Source of the DNA: Amycolatopsis sp. FBCC-B4732
GTDB lineage: Bacteria; Actinomycetota; Actinomycetes; Mycobacteriales; Pseudonocardiaceae
Assembly: GCF_023008405.1 (NCBI RefSeq)
Contig: NZ_CP095376.1
Location: 5,932,501 to 5,996,500, forward strand
Length of the DNA stretch: 64,000 bases
Direction of reading: 5' to 3'
A program made the translations under genes and the position numbers. The notes below the pieces were generated by a model. That model searched no databases, had not been told where the DNA came from, and saw only the letters and a list, made by a program, of their open reading frames with translations. This document shows positions 1-11,742 of the stretch, one piece after another (the stretch's first letter is position 1; each line of letters starts with the position of its first letter).

Positions 1-1446
1 GTGCGCCTCCCGCGCTTCGCGCTCTTCTACCGAGGCGCGGTGCCGGCGCGCCCGGAGCTCGGCGACCGCCAGCGCCAGCGCGCCGCACGTCAGGACGGCC
101 GCGCAGCTGAGCGCGACGGTCAGCGCGACCGGGTAGGCCGAGCCCGTGCCCACGACCGCGCCGAACACCGAAGCGAGCACCGCGGTGCCGATCGCGGTGC
201 CGATCCGCTGCCCGGTCTGCAGCGCGCCACCCGCGACGCCGGCCATCCGGACCGGCACGCATTCGAGCGTCAACGTCGTGTTCGGCGAGATCACCATCCC
301 GCCGCCCACGCCGGCGAACAGCAGCGGCAGCGCGAACGCCCAGCCGGACGACGCGGGCGGGACCAGCTCGGCGAGCAGCGCGACGAGGAGCAGGCCGAGG
401 GCGACCATGCCCAGCCCGGTGACGGTGAGCCGCCTGCCGAAGCGGGGCACCAGCCGCCCGGCGACGGCCGCCGACACCGCCGAGCCGAGCGCGAACGGCG
501 TCACCGAAAGCCCGGACTGCAGGGGCGAGTAGCCGAGGCCTTGCTGGAAGAACATGGCGAAGACCAGCCAGATCCCGGCGAACCCGCAGAAGTAGAGCGC
601 GCCGACCGCCGCGCCGGTCGCGTAGCCGGGGGTGCCGGTGAACAGCCGTGTGTCCAGCAGCGGCGTCCGGCCGCGCCGGGACACCGAGTGCTCCCAGCGG
701 ATGAAGGCGACGCCGAAGACCAGGGCGATCGGGAACAGCCACCACAGGCGCGCCAGGCCGTCGTCGTCCGATTCGACGACCGGCAGCAGCACGCCGAGCA
801 CCGCGACCGCGAGCAGCACGATGCCCGCGAAATCGATCTCCGACCGGATCTTGAGCTGTTTCTTCTCACTGCGCGGCAGCAGCCGCAGGGCCAGCGCGAA
901 CGCGAGCACGCCGATCGGGACGTTGACGTAGAACACCCAGCGCCAGCCGTCCTCGGCGCCGAAGACGGCGATGATGGCGCCGCCGAGGATCGGGCCGACC
1001 GCCGTGGAGATCCCGACGACGGCGCCGAACATCCCGAACGCCCGGCCGCGCTCGGCGCCGCGGAAGAGATCCTGGATCAGGCCGGTGTTCTGCGGGGTCA
1101 GCATGCCCGCCGCGATGCCCTGGGCGAGGCGGGCGAGCACGAGCGTCGTCTCGTTCGGGGCCGCGCCGGCCAGCGCGCTCGTGACGACGAAGGCGGCGAG
1201 GGCGCCGAGGAACATGTTCCGGCGGCCGAACGCGTCCCCGAGCCGGCCGCCGGTGACCAGGACCAGCCCGAACGCCAGCGCGTACCCGGACACGACCCAG
1301 CGGATCCCGCCGCTGCTCGCGTGCAGCCCGGACTGCATCGACGGGAGGGCGACGTTGACGATGCTGACGTCGAGCAGCCCCATGAACCCGGCCGTCAGCG
1401 AGACGGCGAGCGCTTTCCAGCGGCGGGGGTCGGGTTCGTGGGTCAT
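1..1446 (-). CDS. MFS drug-efflux transporter, DHA2 (14-TM) family, 3' end cut by window edge
   Basis: Reading leftward from ATG at 1446 gives an open frame to the window edge (482 codons). The N-terminus has the MFS pattern: a first helix with LLDVSIVNVALP, then GGRLGDAFGRRNMF (motif A) around residues 60-75, and an RLAQGIAAG-type motif B region. The last visible residues form a hydrophobic helix followed by a charged Arg/Glu-rich tail, so only a few C-terminal residues are probably missing. By family it is a proton-driven inner-membrane exporter of the EmrB/QacA type; the substrate cannot be told. It lies downstream of dnaE on the same strand but behind a hairpin, so it is probably transcribed separately. 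Start choice rests on the conserved N-terminal helix. Confidence 0.88.
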   Translation of the reverse strand, partial: MTHEPDPRRWKALAVSLTAGFMGLLDVSIVNVALPSMQSGLHASSGGIRWVVSGYALAFGLVLVTGGRLGDAFGRRNMFLGALAAFVVTSALAGAAPNETTLVLARLAQGIAAGMLTPQNTGLIQDLFRGAERGRAFGMFGAVVGISTAVGPILGGAIIAVFGAEDGWRWVFYVNVPIGVLAFALALRLLPRSEKKQLKIRSEIDFAGIVLLAVAVLGVLLPVVESDDDGLARLWWLFPIALVFGVAFIRWEHSVSRRGRTPLLDTRLFTGTPGYATGAAVGALYFCGFAGIWLVFAMFFQQGLGYSPLQSGLSVTPFALGSAVSAAVAGRLVPRFGRRLTVTGLGMVALGLLLVALLAELVPPASSGWAFALPLLFAGVGGGMVISPNTTLTLECVPVRMAGVAGGALQTGQRIGTAIGTAVLASVFGAVVGTGSAYPVALTVALSCAAVLTCGALALAVAELRARRHRASVEEREAREAH

Positions 1447-1464
1447 CCCGTCCAGCAAACACGA

Positions 1465-1505
1465 AGGGCGGGGTCCGCGCGCGTTGTGCCCGCGAACCCC
1501 GCCCT
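1465..1505 (-). terminator. Hairpin between dnaE and the MFS gene
   Basis: AGGGCGGGGT (1465-1474) pairs perfectly with ACCCCGCCCT (1496-1505), giving a 10-bp stem with a 21-nt loop. It lies just after the dnaE stop codon (1514) in the direction of dnaE transcription and before the MFS start. There is no clear U-run, as is common in high-GC actinobacteria. Confidence 0.55.
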
Positions 1506-1513
1506 CCGGGGGC

Positions 1514-4500
1514 TCACGTCGACGCGGTGATGCCGCGGATGCCCTTCAGCTCGCCGATCAGCATGGAGCTGACCTTCACCGGGTAGTCGTGGAGCGCGAA
1601 CACCGTCTGGTTCCGGCCCACCAGCTTGAGGTGGACCATCGTTTCGCCCTTGTGGGCGAGCAGCGTGGACCTCAGCTCGCTCACCACCGACTGGTCGATC
1701 TTCTCCGCCGCGGCCAGCAGGACCAGCGGCGGCTCGTCGTCGCCGTTGCCGGTGCCGACCTCGGACAGGTCGAGCGTCGCGAGGCCGCCGCCGAAGATCG
1801 ACATCTTGTCCTCGCGCCAGTTGACCCGGCCCTTGACCAGCACCGCGTTGTCCTCGATCAGCTCACTCGAGAACAGCGCGTACGACTTCGGGAAGAACAG
1901 CACTTCGAGCGAGGCGTCCATGTCCTCGACCGTGCAGATCGCCCAGGGCTCGCCCTTCTTGTTGACCCGCCGCTCCAGCGACGTGATCAGCCCGGAGATG
2001 ACGATCTCGCCTTCGCGCGGCGGATCGGCGAGGATCCCGGCGATCGGCTTCGGGGCGTGCTTGCGCAGGATCCGCTCGGCGCCGTCCAGCGGGTGCGCCG
2101 AGACGTACAGGCCCAGCATCTCGCGTTCGTAGGCGAGCAGCTGCTTTCGCGGGTACTCCTCCTCGCCGAACTTCAGGTGCGCGAGCGGCGAGGAGGAGGG
2201 CGCCGCTTCGCCGTCGTCCCCGCCGAAGCCGAACAGGTCGAACTGGCCCATCGCCTCCTGGCGCTTGAGCGGGACGACGGCTTCGACCGCGTCTTCGTGG
2301 ACCTGGATCATCGACAGCCGCGTGTGGCCGAGCGAGTCGAACCCGCCCGCCTTGATCAGCGATTCGATGACCCGCTTGTTGCAGGCCACGAGCTCGGACT
2401 TGTCGAGGAAGTCGGTGAAGGAGGCGTACTTCCCCTTCTCCTCGCGGGTCTTGATGATCGACTCGACAACGTTCGCGCCGACGTTGCGGACGGCACCCAT
2501 GCCGAAGCGGATGTCGTCCCCGACGGCCGCGAACCGCAGGGCCGACTCGTTGACGTCCGGCGGCAGCACCTTGATGCCGAGCCGGCGGCACTCGGACAGG
2601 TAGACCGCCGACTTGTCCTTGTTGTCGCCGACCGACGTCAGCAGCGCGGCCATGTACTCCGGCGTGAAGTTCGCCTTGAGGTACGCCGTCCAGTAGGAGA
2701 CCAGGCCGTACGCGGCCGCGTGGCTCTTGTTGAACGCGTAGCCGGCGAACGGGAGGATCGTGTCCCAGAGCGCCTTGACGGCCTCGGCGGAGAACCCGCC
2801 CGGGACCAGCTCGCTCGCCTTCATCCCGGCTTCGAAGCCCTCGTACTCGAGGTCGAGGACTTCCTTCTTCTTCTTGCCCATCGCGCGGCGGAGCACGTCC
2901 GCGCGCCCCATCGTGTACCCGGCCACCTTCTGGCCGATGTGCATGATCTGCTCTTGGTACACGATCAGGCCGTAGGTGTCGGCCAGGATTTCCCGCAGCG
3001 GCTCGTCGAGCTCCGGGTGGATCGGCTTGACCTTCTGCCGGTTGTTCTTCCGGTCGGCGTAGTCGTTGTGCGCGTTCATGCCCATCGGGCCGGGGCGGTA
3101 CAGCGCGCCGACCGCGACGATGTCGTCGAACACCGTGGGCTCCATGCGGCGGAGCAGGTCCCGCATGGGCCCGCCGTCCAGCTGGAACACGCCGAGCGTG
3201 TCGCCGCGGGCGAGCAGCTTGTAGGTCTCCGGGTCCTCGACGCCCAGGGTGTCGAGGTCGATGTCGATCCCGCGGTTGGCCTTGATGTTGTCGATCGCGT
3301 CGCCGATGACCGTCAGGTTCCGCAGGCCCAGGAAGTCCATCTTCAGCAGGCCGATGGCCTCGCACGACGGGTAGTCCCAGCCGGTGATGATCGAGCCGTC
3401 GTCGCGCTGCCAGAGCGGGATGGCGTCGGTCAGCGGGTCGCACGACATGATGACCGCGCAGGCGTGCACACCCGCGTTGCGGATCAGGCCCTCGAGGCCG
3501 CGGGCGGTCTCGAAGATCGTCTTGCACTCTTCGTCGGTCTCGACCAGCGCGCGGACCTCGGCGGCCTCGCCGTAGCGCTCGTGCTTCGAGTCGACGATGC
3601 CCGAGAGCGGGATGTCCTTCGCCATGATCGGCGGCGGCAGCGCCTTGGAGATCTTGTCCGCGATCGCGTAGCCCGGCTGCCCGAAGTGGACGCGCGCGGA
3701 GTCCTTGATCGCCGCCTTGGTCTTAATGGTGCCGAAGGTGATGACCTGGGCGACCTTGTCCGCGCCGTACTTCTCGGTGGCGTACCGGATCATCTCGCCG
3801 CGCCGGCGGTCGTCGAAGTCGATGTCGATGTCGGGCATCGAGACGCGCTCGGGGTTCAGGAACCGCTCGAACAGCAGCTTCTGCGGGATCGGGTCCAGGT
3901 TGGTGATGCCGAGGACGTACGCGACGAGCGAGCCGGCGGCCGAACCTCGGCCCGGGCCGACCCGGATGCCGACGCGGCGGGCGTAGCTGATGAGGTCGGC
4001 GACGATGAGGAAGTAGGCCGGGAAGCCCTTCCCGATGATGACGTCGAGCTCGATCTCGATCCGCTGGTTGTAGTACTCGTCCGGCACGCCGTCCGGGAAG
4101 CGCCACTTGAGGCCGCGCTGGACCTCTTCGCGCAGCCAGCCGCCCTGGTCGTAGCCCTCCGGCACCTCGAAGAACGGCAGCCGGTCCTTGTGCGCGTAGA
4201 CGTCGTCGTAGGACTCGACGCGCTCGGCGATCAGCAGCGTGTTGTCGGCCGCGCCGGGCACCTCCTTGTCCCAGTACTCGCGCATCTCGGCGGCGGCCTT
4301 GAGGTAGTAGCCGTCGCCGTCGAACTTGAAGCGGGTCGGGTCGTTGAGGGTCTTGCCCGCCTGGACGCACAGCAGCGCCGAGTGCGTGTCGGCCTGGTCC
4401 TTCGTGACGTAGTGCGAGTCGTTGGTGGCGATCGGCTTGAGGTCGAGCAGGCGGCCGACCTCGAGCAGGCCCTCGCGGACCGACCGCTCGATCGGCAGGC

Positions 4501-5101
4501 CGTGGTCCATCAGCTCGAGGAAGAAGTTGTCCGCGCCGAAGATGTCCTTGTAGTCGGACGCGGCCTGGATCGCCGCTTCCTTCTGCCCCAGCCGCAGCCG
4601 GGTCTGCACCTCACCGGACGGGCAGCCGGTGGTGGCGATGATGCCGGCGTGGTTTTCGGCGATCAGCTCGCGGTCCATCCGCGGCTTGCGGTAGTAGCCC
4701 TGCATGCTGGCCAGCGAGGACAGCTTGAAGAGGTTCCGCAGCCCGGTGGCGTTCTGCGCGAGCATCGTCATGTGGGTGTAGGCACCGGCGCCCGAGACGT
4801 CGCCGCCCTCGCCCAGCTCGTCGGAGCCGCGCTGGTTCGACTGCCCCCAGAAGACCGGCTTCTTGTGGAAGCGGCTCTCCGGCGCGATGTAGGCCTCGAT
4901 GCCGATGATCGGCTTGAGGCCGTGCTTCTTCGACTGCTGGTAGAACTCGTCGCCGCCGTACATGTTGCCGTGGTCGGTCATGCCGACCGCGGGCATGCCG
5001 AGGCGCGCCGCCTCCGCGAAGAGAGGGGCGATCTTCGCCGCACCGTCGAGCATCGAGTACTCGGTGTGGACGTGCAGGTGGACGAAAGAATCGTTCGACA
5101 C
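1514..5101 (-). CDS. dnaE: DNA polymerase III alpha subunit (replicative DnaE1)
   Basis: The chromosomal replicative polymerase, 1195 aa, close to the roughly 1180 aa of mycobacterial DnaE1. The N-terminal PHP domain is intact, starting with [13 protein letters not shown] (residues 8-20) and [10 protein letters not shown]; in mycobacteria this domain supplies 3'-5' proofreading. The palm carries [10 protein letters not shown] and the catalytic [12 protein letters not shown] with the acidic pair near residues 424/426. OB and tau-binding regions follow toward the C-terminus. I place the start at GTG 5101 ([11 protein letters not shown]), preceded by AGGGGAGG at good spacing; the frame stays open upstream but that part is low-complexity Arg/Pro-rich sequence, not protein-like. 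No intein is seen. Confidence 0.97.
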   Translation of the reverse strand: MSNDSFVHLHVHTEYSMLDGAAKIAPLFAEAARLGMPAVGMTDHGNMYGGDEFYQQSKKHGLKPIIGIEAYIAPESRFHKKPVFWGQSNQRGSDELGEGGDVSGAGAYTHMTMLAQNATGLRNLFKLSSLASMQGYYRKPRMDRELIAENHAGIIATTGCPSGEVQTRLRLGQKEAAIQAASDYKDIFGADNFFLELMDHGLPIERSVREGLLEVGRLLDLKPIATNDSHYVTKDQADTHSALLCVQAGKTLNDPTRFKFDGDGYYLKAAAEMREYWDKEVPGAADNTLLIAERVESYDDVYAHKDRLPFFEVPEGYDQGGWLREEVQRGLKWRFPDGVPDEYYNQRIEIELDVIIGKGFPAYFLIVADLISYARRVGIRVGPGRGSAAGSLVAYVLGITNLDPIPQKLLFERFLNPERVSMPDIDIDFDDRRRGEMIRYATEKYGADKVAQVITFGTIKTKAAIKDSARVHFGQPGYAIADKISKALPPPIMAKDIPLSGIVDSKHERYGEAAEVRALVETDEECKTIFETARGLEGLIRNAGVHACAVIMSCDPLTDAIPLWQRDDGSIITGWDYPSCEAIGLLKMDFLGLRNLTVIGDAIDNIKANRGIDIDLDTLGVEDPETYKLLARGDTLGVFQLDGGPMRDLLRRMEPTVFDDIVAVGALYRPGPMGMNAHNDYADRKNNRQKVKPIHPELDEPLREILADTYGLIVYQEQIMHIGQKVAGYTMGRADVLRRAMGKKKKEVLDLEYEGFEAGMKASELVPGGFSAEAVKALWDTILPFAGYAFNKSHAAAYGLVSYWTAYLKANFTPEYMAALLTSVGDNKDKSAVYLSECRRLGIKVLPPDVNESALRFAAVGDDIRFGMGAVRNVGANVVESIIKTREEKGKYASFTDFLDKSELVACNKRVIESLIKAGGFDSLGHTRLSMIQVHEDAVEAVVPLKRQEAMGQFDLFGFGGDDGEAAPSSSPLAHLKFGEEEYPRKQLLAYEREMLGLYVSAHPLDGAERILRKHAPKPIAGILADPPREGEIVISGLITSLERRVNKKGEPWAICTVEDMDASLEVLFFPKSYALFSSELIEDNAVLVKGRVNWREDKMSIFGGGLATLDLSEVGTGNGDDEPPLVLLAAAEKIDQSVVSELRSTLLAHKGETMVHLKLVGRNQTVFALHDYPVKVSSMLIGELKGIRGITAST

Positions 5102-5226
5102 CAGCGAAAACCTCCCCTGTCTGGATGGGACCGGCGCGCCCGGGTCCCCCAGCCTATCCCGCACTCGCCGGGCTCGATTGTGCGCCTCTGGGGGCCGGGA
5201 GCGGAGGCACGACTCGCCCTCATTTC

Positions 5227-5248
5227 GGGCGGTGATGATCACGGCACG
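5227..5248 (+). repeat. 22-bp direct repeat, copy 1
   Basis: This 22-mer, centred on GTGATGATCAC, recurs exactly at 5414-5435. The following bases are similar but not identical (a GCGGCCG tract lies 4-5 nt downstream in both copies), so each copy is part of a longer degenerate unit. Confidence 0.8.
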
Positions 5249-5413
5249 CGGTGCGGCCGGGCGATCACGCGGAGCGGCCGGGCGGGTAGCCAGGACGACC
5301 GCCGCGGGTATGGCGGTTCGGGCGGCCGCGGCGGGGACCTTCGGCGGCCGCCGGCGCCGGGGCCGGCGACTGCCGGGAGGTCCTGGATGAGTCATTCAAG
5401 ACCCGCCCGGGGT

Positions 5414-5435
5414 GGGCGGTGATGATCACGGCACG
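5414..5435 (+). repeat. 22-bp direct repeat, copy 2
   Basis: Exact second copy of the 22-mer at 5227-5248, 187 bp downstream. It is preceded by a GAGTCATTCAAGACC element absent from copy 1. Confidence 0.8.
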
Positions 5436-5609
5436 TGGAGCGGCCGAGGGCACGGTAGTCACGGGGCGGCGCGTGGCTGGGCTGTGGCGGCCACGGGCGG
5501 CTGGCCAGTGGTCGCGACCTCCCCGCCGGACCGAGCGCAAGCGCCGAGCCGCGCGTGGCGGGCCCGGTGGAGCTGCCGGTGAGGTGAGCCACAGCCGCGG
5601 CCGCTCGCG

Positions 5610-5638
5610 TTGACACCCAGGGGTGCGGGACCGAGCAT
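5610..5638 (+). promoter_or_regulatory. Candidate sigma-A promoter of the asparagine operon
   Basis: A consensus -35 TTGACA (5610-5615), a 17-nt spacer and a weak -10 GAGCAT (5633-5638). The ATG at 5646 begins 7 nt after the -10, the geometry of a leaderless transcript. The -35 match is strong and the -10 match is poor. Confidence 0.5.
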
Positions 5639-5645
5639 TCCCCGC

Positions 5646-6350
5646 ATGAACCTGTCTGACAGCCAGACAGCCGGACAAGGTGGTCCTCGCCGGGTGAGTG
5701 CCATGGAAGCCGTGCTGGCGCACCTTCGGCAGCTGATCGGACGCGGGGACTACCCCGTCGGCGCCAAGCTGCCTTCCGAAGCGTCCCTGAGCAGGGAGTT
5801 CGAGGTCAGCCGGTCGGTCATCCGGGAAGCGCTGCGCGGTCTGCAGGCCCTCGGGATGACCGAGTCCAAGACCGGCAAGGGCACCTTCGTCACCGCGACC
5901 GGGCCCGCCGAGAACCCCACCTTCGGGCCCTACTCCGCCCGGGACCTCATCGAGGTGCGCCGGCACGTCGAGATCCCCGTCGCCGGGTACGCCGCCCTCA
6001 GGCGCGACCAGGACCACCTCGACCTGCTCGGCCACCTCCTGGACCGGATGGACGCCGAGACCGACAACACCGCGTGGGTCGCGCTCGACTCGCTCTTCCA
6101 CATCACCATCGCCCAGGCCTCGGGCAACCCCGTGTTCGGGAAGGTGATCGAGGAGATCCGGGACGCGCTGGCCCGCCAGTCCGCCTTCCTCAACCAGCTC
6201 GGCGACCGGCGCGCGCGGTCCGACGCCGAACACCGCGAGATCGTCACGGCCATCGCGAGCGGCTCCGAAGCGGACGCCGTCGCCGCCATGACCGCGCACC
6301 TCGAGCACGTCGAGGCCACCCTGACCAGCATCGTGAACGGGGACCAGTGA
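5646..6350 (+). CDS. GntR-family regulator, FadR subfamily (FCD), of asparagine use
   Basis: A 234-aa regulator. The winged helix-turn-helix is in the first 80 residues ([20 protein letters not shown], then [13 protein letters not shown]), followed by an all-helical FCD ligand domain with conserved Arg and His positions ([29 protein letters not shown]). It is first in an operon with a permease, asparaginase and aspartase, overlapping the permease start by 4 nt, so it probably senses asparagine, aspartate or a derivative. The start is uncertain: ATG 5646 suits a leaderless message, but GTG 5694 or ATG 5703 ([11 protein letters not shown]) would put the palindrome at 5651-5669 in an untranslated leader. 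Confidence 0.9.
   Translation: MNLSDSQTAGQGGPRRVSAMEAVLAHLRQLIGRGDYPVGAKLPSEASLSREFEVSRSVIREALRGLQALGMTESKTGKGTFVTATGPAENPTFGPYSARDLIEVRRHVEIPVAGYAALRRDQDHLDLLGHLLDRMDAETDNTAWVALDSLFHITIAQASGNPVFGKVIEEIRDALARQSAFLNQLGDRRARSDAEHREIVTAIASGSEADAVAAMTAHLEHVEATLTSIVNGDQ
5651..5669. promoter_or_regulatory. Candidate GntR operator
   Basis: Perfect inverted repeat CTGTCTG-ACAGC-CAGACAG just downstream of the predicted transcription start. It contains the GT-N3-AC core typical of FadR-subfamily operators, and the first gene of the operon encodes such a regulator, so autoregulation is the simple reading. Confidence 0.55.
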
Positions 6351-7765
6351 CCGAACAGACCCTCACGCCGTCAGCCGACGCGGGCGACGCCGGCTACCGG
6401 AAGGCGCTCAAGCCCCGGCACGTGAACATGATCGCCATCGGTGGGGCCATCGGCACCGGCCTCTTCCTCGGGGCCGGCGGCCGGCTCGCCCAGGCCGGCC
6501 CGGCGCTCGCGATCGTCTACGCCGTGTGCGGGCTCTTCGCCTTCTTCGTCGTCCGCGCGCTCGGCGAGCTCATCCTGTACCGGCCCTCCAGCGGTGCCTT
6601 CGTCTCCTACGCCCGCGAATTCATGGGCGAGAAGGGCGCGTACGTCGCCGGCTGGATGCACTTCCTCAACTGGTCGACCACCGGCATCGCCGACATCACG
6701 GCGATCGCGCTCTACGCGCACTTCTGGTCGTTCTTCTCGCCGATCCCGCAGTGGGTGCTCGCGCTGATCGCGCTCGCCGTGGTCCTGACGCTCAACCTCG
6801 TCTCGGTGAAGCTGTTCGGCGAGATGGAGTTCTGGTTCGCCATCGTCAAGGTCGCCGCGCTCGTGCTGTTCATGGCGATCGGGATCTTCCTGCTGGTGAC
6901 GCGGACGCCGATCGACGGCAGCGTGCCGGGCCCGCAGCTGATCACCGAGCACGGCGGGATCTTCCCCACCGGTCTCCTGCCGATGGTGCTGATCGTGCAG
7001 GGCGTGGTGTTCGCCTACGCCTCGGTCGAGCTGGTCGGCGTCGCCGCCGGCGAGACCGAGAACCCGGAGAAGATCATGCCGAAGGCGATCAACTCCATCA
7101 TGTGGCGGATCGCGGTGTTCTACGTCGGTTCGGTCGTGCTGCTCGCGATGCTGCTGCCGTGGAGCTCCTACACGAAGGACCAGAGCCCGTTCGTCACCGT
7201 GCTCTCCCACCTCGGCGTGCCCGCCGCGGACAGCGTGATGAACCTGGTCGTGCTCACCGCCGCGCTGTCCAGCCTGAACTCCGGCCTCTACTCGACCGGC
7301 CGCATCCTGCGGTCGATGGCGACGGCGGGCTCGGCGCCGAAGTTCACCGGCGTGATGAACCGCAACCACGTGCCCTACGGCGGGATCCTGCTCACCGCGG
7401 CCGTCTGCGTGCTGGGGGTCGGGCTCAACTACGTCGTGCCGAAGGACGCCTTCGACATCGTCCTGAACTTCGCCGCGATCGGCATCCTCGCCACCTGGGC
7501 CATCATCGTGCTCTGCCACCTGCTGTTCGTCCGCAAGGCCGAGCGCGAAGGCTTCGAGCGGCCGTCGTTCCGGCTGCCGTTCTCGCCCTGCACCGAGATC
7601 GCGACGCTGGTGTTCCTCGCCGCCGTCGTCGTCCTGATGGGCTTCGACGAGACCGGCCGGATCACCCTCCTGGCGCTGCCCGTGATCCTCGTCGCGCTGG
7701 TCGTGGGCTGGTTCGCCGTGCGCAAGCGGATCGACATGCGCGCGTTCGACGAGGAGGGCGTGTGA
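6347..7765 (+). CDS. Amino-acid permease, APC superfamily (AnsP/GabP type)
   Basis: A 472-aa, about 12-helix inner-membrane amino acid:proton symporter. Features of the AAT family are clear: [20 protein letters not shown] in helix 1, [25 protein letters not shown], and [17 protein letters not shown] in the middle. It is translationally coupled to the regulator (GTG 6347 overlaps its TGA) and to the asparaginase gene downstream (GTGA at 7762-7765). The neighbours make L-asparagine or aspartate the likely substrate; sequence alone does not separate these from other amino acids. Confidence 0.9.
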   Translation: MTEQTLTPSADAGDAGYRKALKPRHVNMIAIGGAIGTGLFLGAGGRLAQAGPALAIVYAVCGLFAFFVVRALGELILYRPSSGAFVSYAREFMGEKGAYVAGWMHFLNWSTTGIADITAIALYAHFWSFFSPIPQWVLALIALAVVLTLNLVSVKLFGEMEFWFAIVKVAALVLFMAIGIFLLVTRTPIDGSVPGPQLITEHGGIFPTGLLPMVLIVQGVVFAYASVELVGVAAGETENPEKIMPKAINSIMWRIAVFYVGSVVLLAMLLPWSSYTKDQSPFVTVLSHLGVPAADSVMNLVVLTAALSSLNSGLYSTGRILRSMATAGSAPKFTGVMNRNHVPYGGILLTAAVCVLGVGLNYVVPKDAFDIVLNFAAIGILATWAIIVLCHLLFVRKAEREGFERPSFRLPFSPCTEIATLVFLAAVVVLMGFDETGRITLLALPVILVALVVGWFAVRKRIDMRAFDEEGV

Positions 7766-8675
7766 GCCACGAACCCCTGGTCGAGCTGGTCCGCGGTGGC
7801 CTGGTCGAGGGCGTGCACCACGGCTCCCTGGTCGTGCTCGCCCCGGACGGCACGACGCTGTTCGCCGCGGGCGACCCGGACGTCCCGATGTACCCGCGCT
7901 CGACGGCGAAACCGTTGCAGGCCACGGCGATGGCGCGGCTCGGGCTGCGCCTGTCCCCCGCCGGCTTCGCGATCGCGGCGGCCAGCCACTCCGGCGAGCG
8001 GATGCACCTCGACGCCGTCGCGGACGTGCTCGGCGGCCGCTCCCCCGACGCGCTCGGCAACCCGGCCGACTTGCCCTACGACCCGGTCGAGCGCGACGAC
8101 TGGCTCGCGGCCGGCCGCACCCCGAGCCGCGTGGCGCACAACTGCTCCGGCAAGCACGCCGCGATGCTCGCGACGTGCGACCTGAACGGCTGGGACACCG
8201 GCGGCTACCTCGATCCGGCGCACCCGCTGCAGCGCGCGATCGCCGCCACCGTCGAGGACCTGACCGGGCACGGCATCGAGCGCGTCGCCGTCGACGGCTG
8301 CGGCGCGCCGCTGTTCGCGACGACGTTGCGCGGGCTCGCCACCGCCGTTTCGAAGATCGCCACGGCCGCGCCGGGGACGCCGGAGCACCTGGTCGCCGAC
8401 GGCGTCCGGCGGCACCCCGAGCTGGTCGGTGGCAGCCGCCGCGACGTCACCGCCGTCATGCGCGCGGTGCCGGGGCTGCTCGCGAAGGACGGCTTCGAGG
8501 CCGTCCAGGTCGCCGCGCTGCCGGACGGCACGGCGATCGCCGTCAAGATCGCCGACGGCGGCGACCGGGCGCGCTACCCGGTGCTGGCCGCGGCGCTGAA
8601 GCTCGTCGGCGTCGAGGTGCCGCCCGGCCCGGAAAACCTGCGTTTCGTCGGAAACCTGCCCGTGGGGAGCCTGCG

Positions 8676-8679
<4 letters not shown>
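7762..8679 (+). CDS. Type II L-asparaginase (Asparaginase_II family)
   Basis: A 305-aa cytoplasmic amidohydrolase converting L-asparagine to aspartate plus ammonia. It belongs to the thermolabile Rhizobium etli-type family, not the E. coli AnsB type: it has the Ser-x-x-Lys pair (Ser47/Lys50, in [14 protein letters not shown]), ASHSGERMH, and [14 protein letters not shown] with the conserved cysteines of this family. GTG 7762 overlaps the permease stop by 4 nt, and its own stop overlaps the aspA start (ATGA 8676-8679). It supplies aspartate to AspA. Confidence 0.92.
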
Positions 8680-10067
<1,388 letters not shown>

Positions 10068-10119
10068 GGTACGGTCGGATCCGGAAGGATCGACTCCGCT
10101 TCGGCTGACAGGGGACCCC

Positions 10120-11742
10120 GTGCTGGACCGACTTGTCGACAAGCTGCTCGGGCTCCCGCGTGCCGAAGGGCCGAAGCCGGTCGTGACGCGCGACCTCGAA
10201 ACGAGGATGCCCGACGGCGTCACGCTGCTGGCCGACCGGTACGCCCCCGAGGGGACCACGCCGGCGCCGGTGGTGCTGATCCGCACGCCGTACGGGCGCA
10301 CGGGCCTGCTGTCCAAGCTCTTCGGCGACACGTTCGCCCGGCACGGGCTGCAGACGGTCATCCAGAGCACGCGCGGCTCCTTCGGCTCCGGCGGCGAGTT
10401 CCGGCCGTTCCACCTCGAGCGCGAGGACGGCGTGGCGACCGCGGAATGGCTGCGGGAGCAGCCGTGGTGCGACGGCCGGGTCGCCATGGCCGGCGCCAGC
10501 TACCTCGGGCACACGCAGTGGGCGGTCGGCCCGTACCTCGAACCTCCCCTCGAGGCGATGTGCCTCGGCGTGACCGCGTCGGAGTTCGTCTCGACGTTCT
10601 ACCCGGGCGGCGTGCTCGCGGCGGACAACATGGTGTCCTGGTCGGCGATGATCGGCCGCCAGGAAGAGCGGTTCGCCGCGCTGCCCAACCCGATCCAGAA
10701 GCGCAAGACCCGCCGCGCGATGGCGCACCTCCCGCTCAGCGGCGCCGACGTCGCCGCGATCGGGAAGCCGGTGCGGTTCCTGCAGGACATCACCGCCCAC
10801 TTCGTGCCGGACGACGACTACTGGGTGATGTCCGACCACAGCGCCGAAGTCGCGAAGCTCGGCGTCCCGGTGTCCATGGTCACCGGGTGGTACGACCTGT
10901 TCATCCGCGGGCAGCTGCGCGACTTCCGGATCCTCGCCGAAGCGGGCAAGAAGCCTCGGATCACCATCGGGCCGTGGGCGCACGGCGAGCCGGCGAGCAT
11001 GGGCCCGATGATCCGCGACCAGCTCGGGTTCCTCCGCGCGCACCTGCTCGGCGACCGCGCCCAGCTGCAGCGCTCGCCGGTCCGGCTGTTCCTGCAGGGC
11101 GCGAACTCCTGGCTGGACTTCGAATCGTGGCCGCCTCCGTCGACGGCGACCGCGTCGCACCTGCGACCGGTCGGCGGGCTCGGCGAGGTGGCCGAGCAGG
11201 CGCTGCCGGCGACGTTCACCTACGACCCGGCCGACCCGACCCCGGCGGTCGGCGGTCCCCTGCTCACCGGCGACACGAAGCAGCGCGACAACCAGGAGGT
11301 CGAGGCCCGCCCGGACGTGCTCGTCTTCACCGGCGAGCCGCTGCCCGCGGACCTCGACGTCATCGGCGACGTGGCCGCGACCGTGCACGTGCGCACCGAG
11401 CTCGGCCACGCCGACGTCTACGTCCGCCTCTGCGACGTCGACCCGGACGGCGTGTCCCGCAACGTGACCGACGGGATCCTGCGGTTGCGCCCGGGTTTCC
11501 CGGCCGCGGACCCCGACGGCGTGGTGACGGCGGAGATCGACCTCGACCCGACGGCGTACCGCTTCCGCCGCGGCCACCGCCTGCGCGTCCAGGTGGCGGG
11601 CGGCGGTTTCCCCCGCTTCGCGCGCAACCACGGCACCGGCGAACCGATCACGTCGGCGGTGGACGGCAAACCGAACCGCTTCGAGATCTTCCACGACGCG
11701 GCCCGGCCGTCCCGGATCACGCTGCCGGTGTTCAGCCGCTGA
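10120..11742 (+). CDS. CocE/NonD family alpha/beta hydrolase (X-Pro dipeptidyl-peptidase-like)
   Basis: A 540-aa serine hydrolase. The triad can be assigned: Ser127 in MAGASYLGH, Asp259 in GWYDLF and His288 in GPWAHGEP. After the alpha/beta core (about residues 25-320) comes the jelly-roll C-terminal domain of the CocE/X-Pro group (FTGEPLPADLDVIGDV..., RLQV). Family members hydrolyse esters or amides (cocaine esterase, acyl esterases, glutaryl acylase); the real substrate is unknown. No signal peptide is seen. It starts at GTG 10120, 52 nt after aspA, and its 3' end overlaps the convergent phosphoesterase gene by 11 bp. Confidence 0.88.
   Translation: MLDRLVDKLLGLPRAEGPKPVVTRDLETRMPDGVTLLADRYAPEGTTPAPVVLIRTPYGRTGLLSKLFGDTFARHGLQTVIQSTRGSFGSGGEFRPFHLEREDGVATAEWLREQPWCDGRVAMAGASYLGHTQWAVGPYLEPPLEAMCLGVTASEFVSTFYPGGVLAADNMVSWSAMIGRQEERFAALPNPIQKRKTRRAMAHLPLSGADVAAIGKPVRFLQDITAHFVPDDDYWVMSDHSAEVAKLGVPVSMVTGWYDLFIRGQLRDFRILAEAGKKPRITIGPWAHGEPASMGPMIRDQLGFLRAHLLGDRAQLQRSPVRLFLQGANSWLDFESWPPPSTATASHLRPVGGLGEVAEQALPATFTYDPADPTPAVGGPLLTGDTKQRDNQEVEARPDVLVFTGEPLPADLDVIGDVAATVHVRTELGHADVYVRLCDVDPDGVSRNVTDGILRLRPGFPAADPDGVVTAEIDLDPTAYRFRRGHRLRVQVAGGGFPRFARNHGTGEPITSAVDGKPNRFEIFHDAARPSRITLPVFSR

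Larger units (their letters stand above)
5102..5609. other. Non-coding spacer between dnaE and the asparagine operon
   Basis: About 500 bases without a convincing gene: frames that stay open here read as Arg/Ala/Gly-rich shadow peptides with no Shine-Dalgarno site or family resemblance. It should hold the dnaE promoter. Notable content is an exact 22-bp direct repeat (5227-5248 and 5414-5435), degenerate extra copies of a GATCACG...GCGGCCGGG unit between 5237 and 5285, and a GAGTCATTCAAGACC element near 5389-5403 that resembles the repeats at 58.7 kb. Confidence 0.6.

Noticed and set aside
971..5422. Very long plus-strand open frame (over 1400 codons) opposite dnaE
   Set aside because: It is the antisense shadow of dnaE, caused by the scarcity of A/T-rich stop codons at about 72% GC. 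Its peptide is Arg/Val/Asp/Leu-rich with no family motif and no ribosome site.
5102..5609. Small ORFs in the gap upstream of the asparagine operon
   Set aside because: Several frames of 60-80 codons exist on both strands but overlap each other, are Arg/Ala/Gly-rich and lack ribosome sites; the direct repeats explain their similar peptides.
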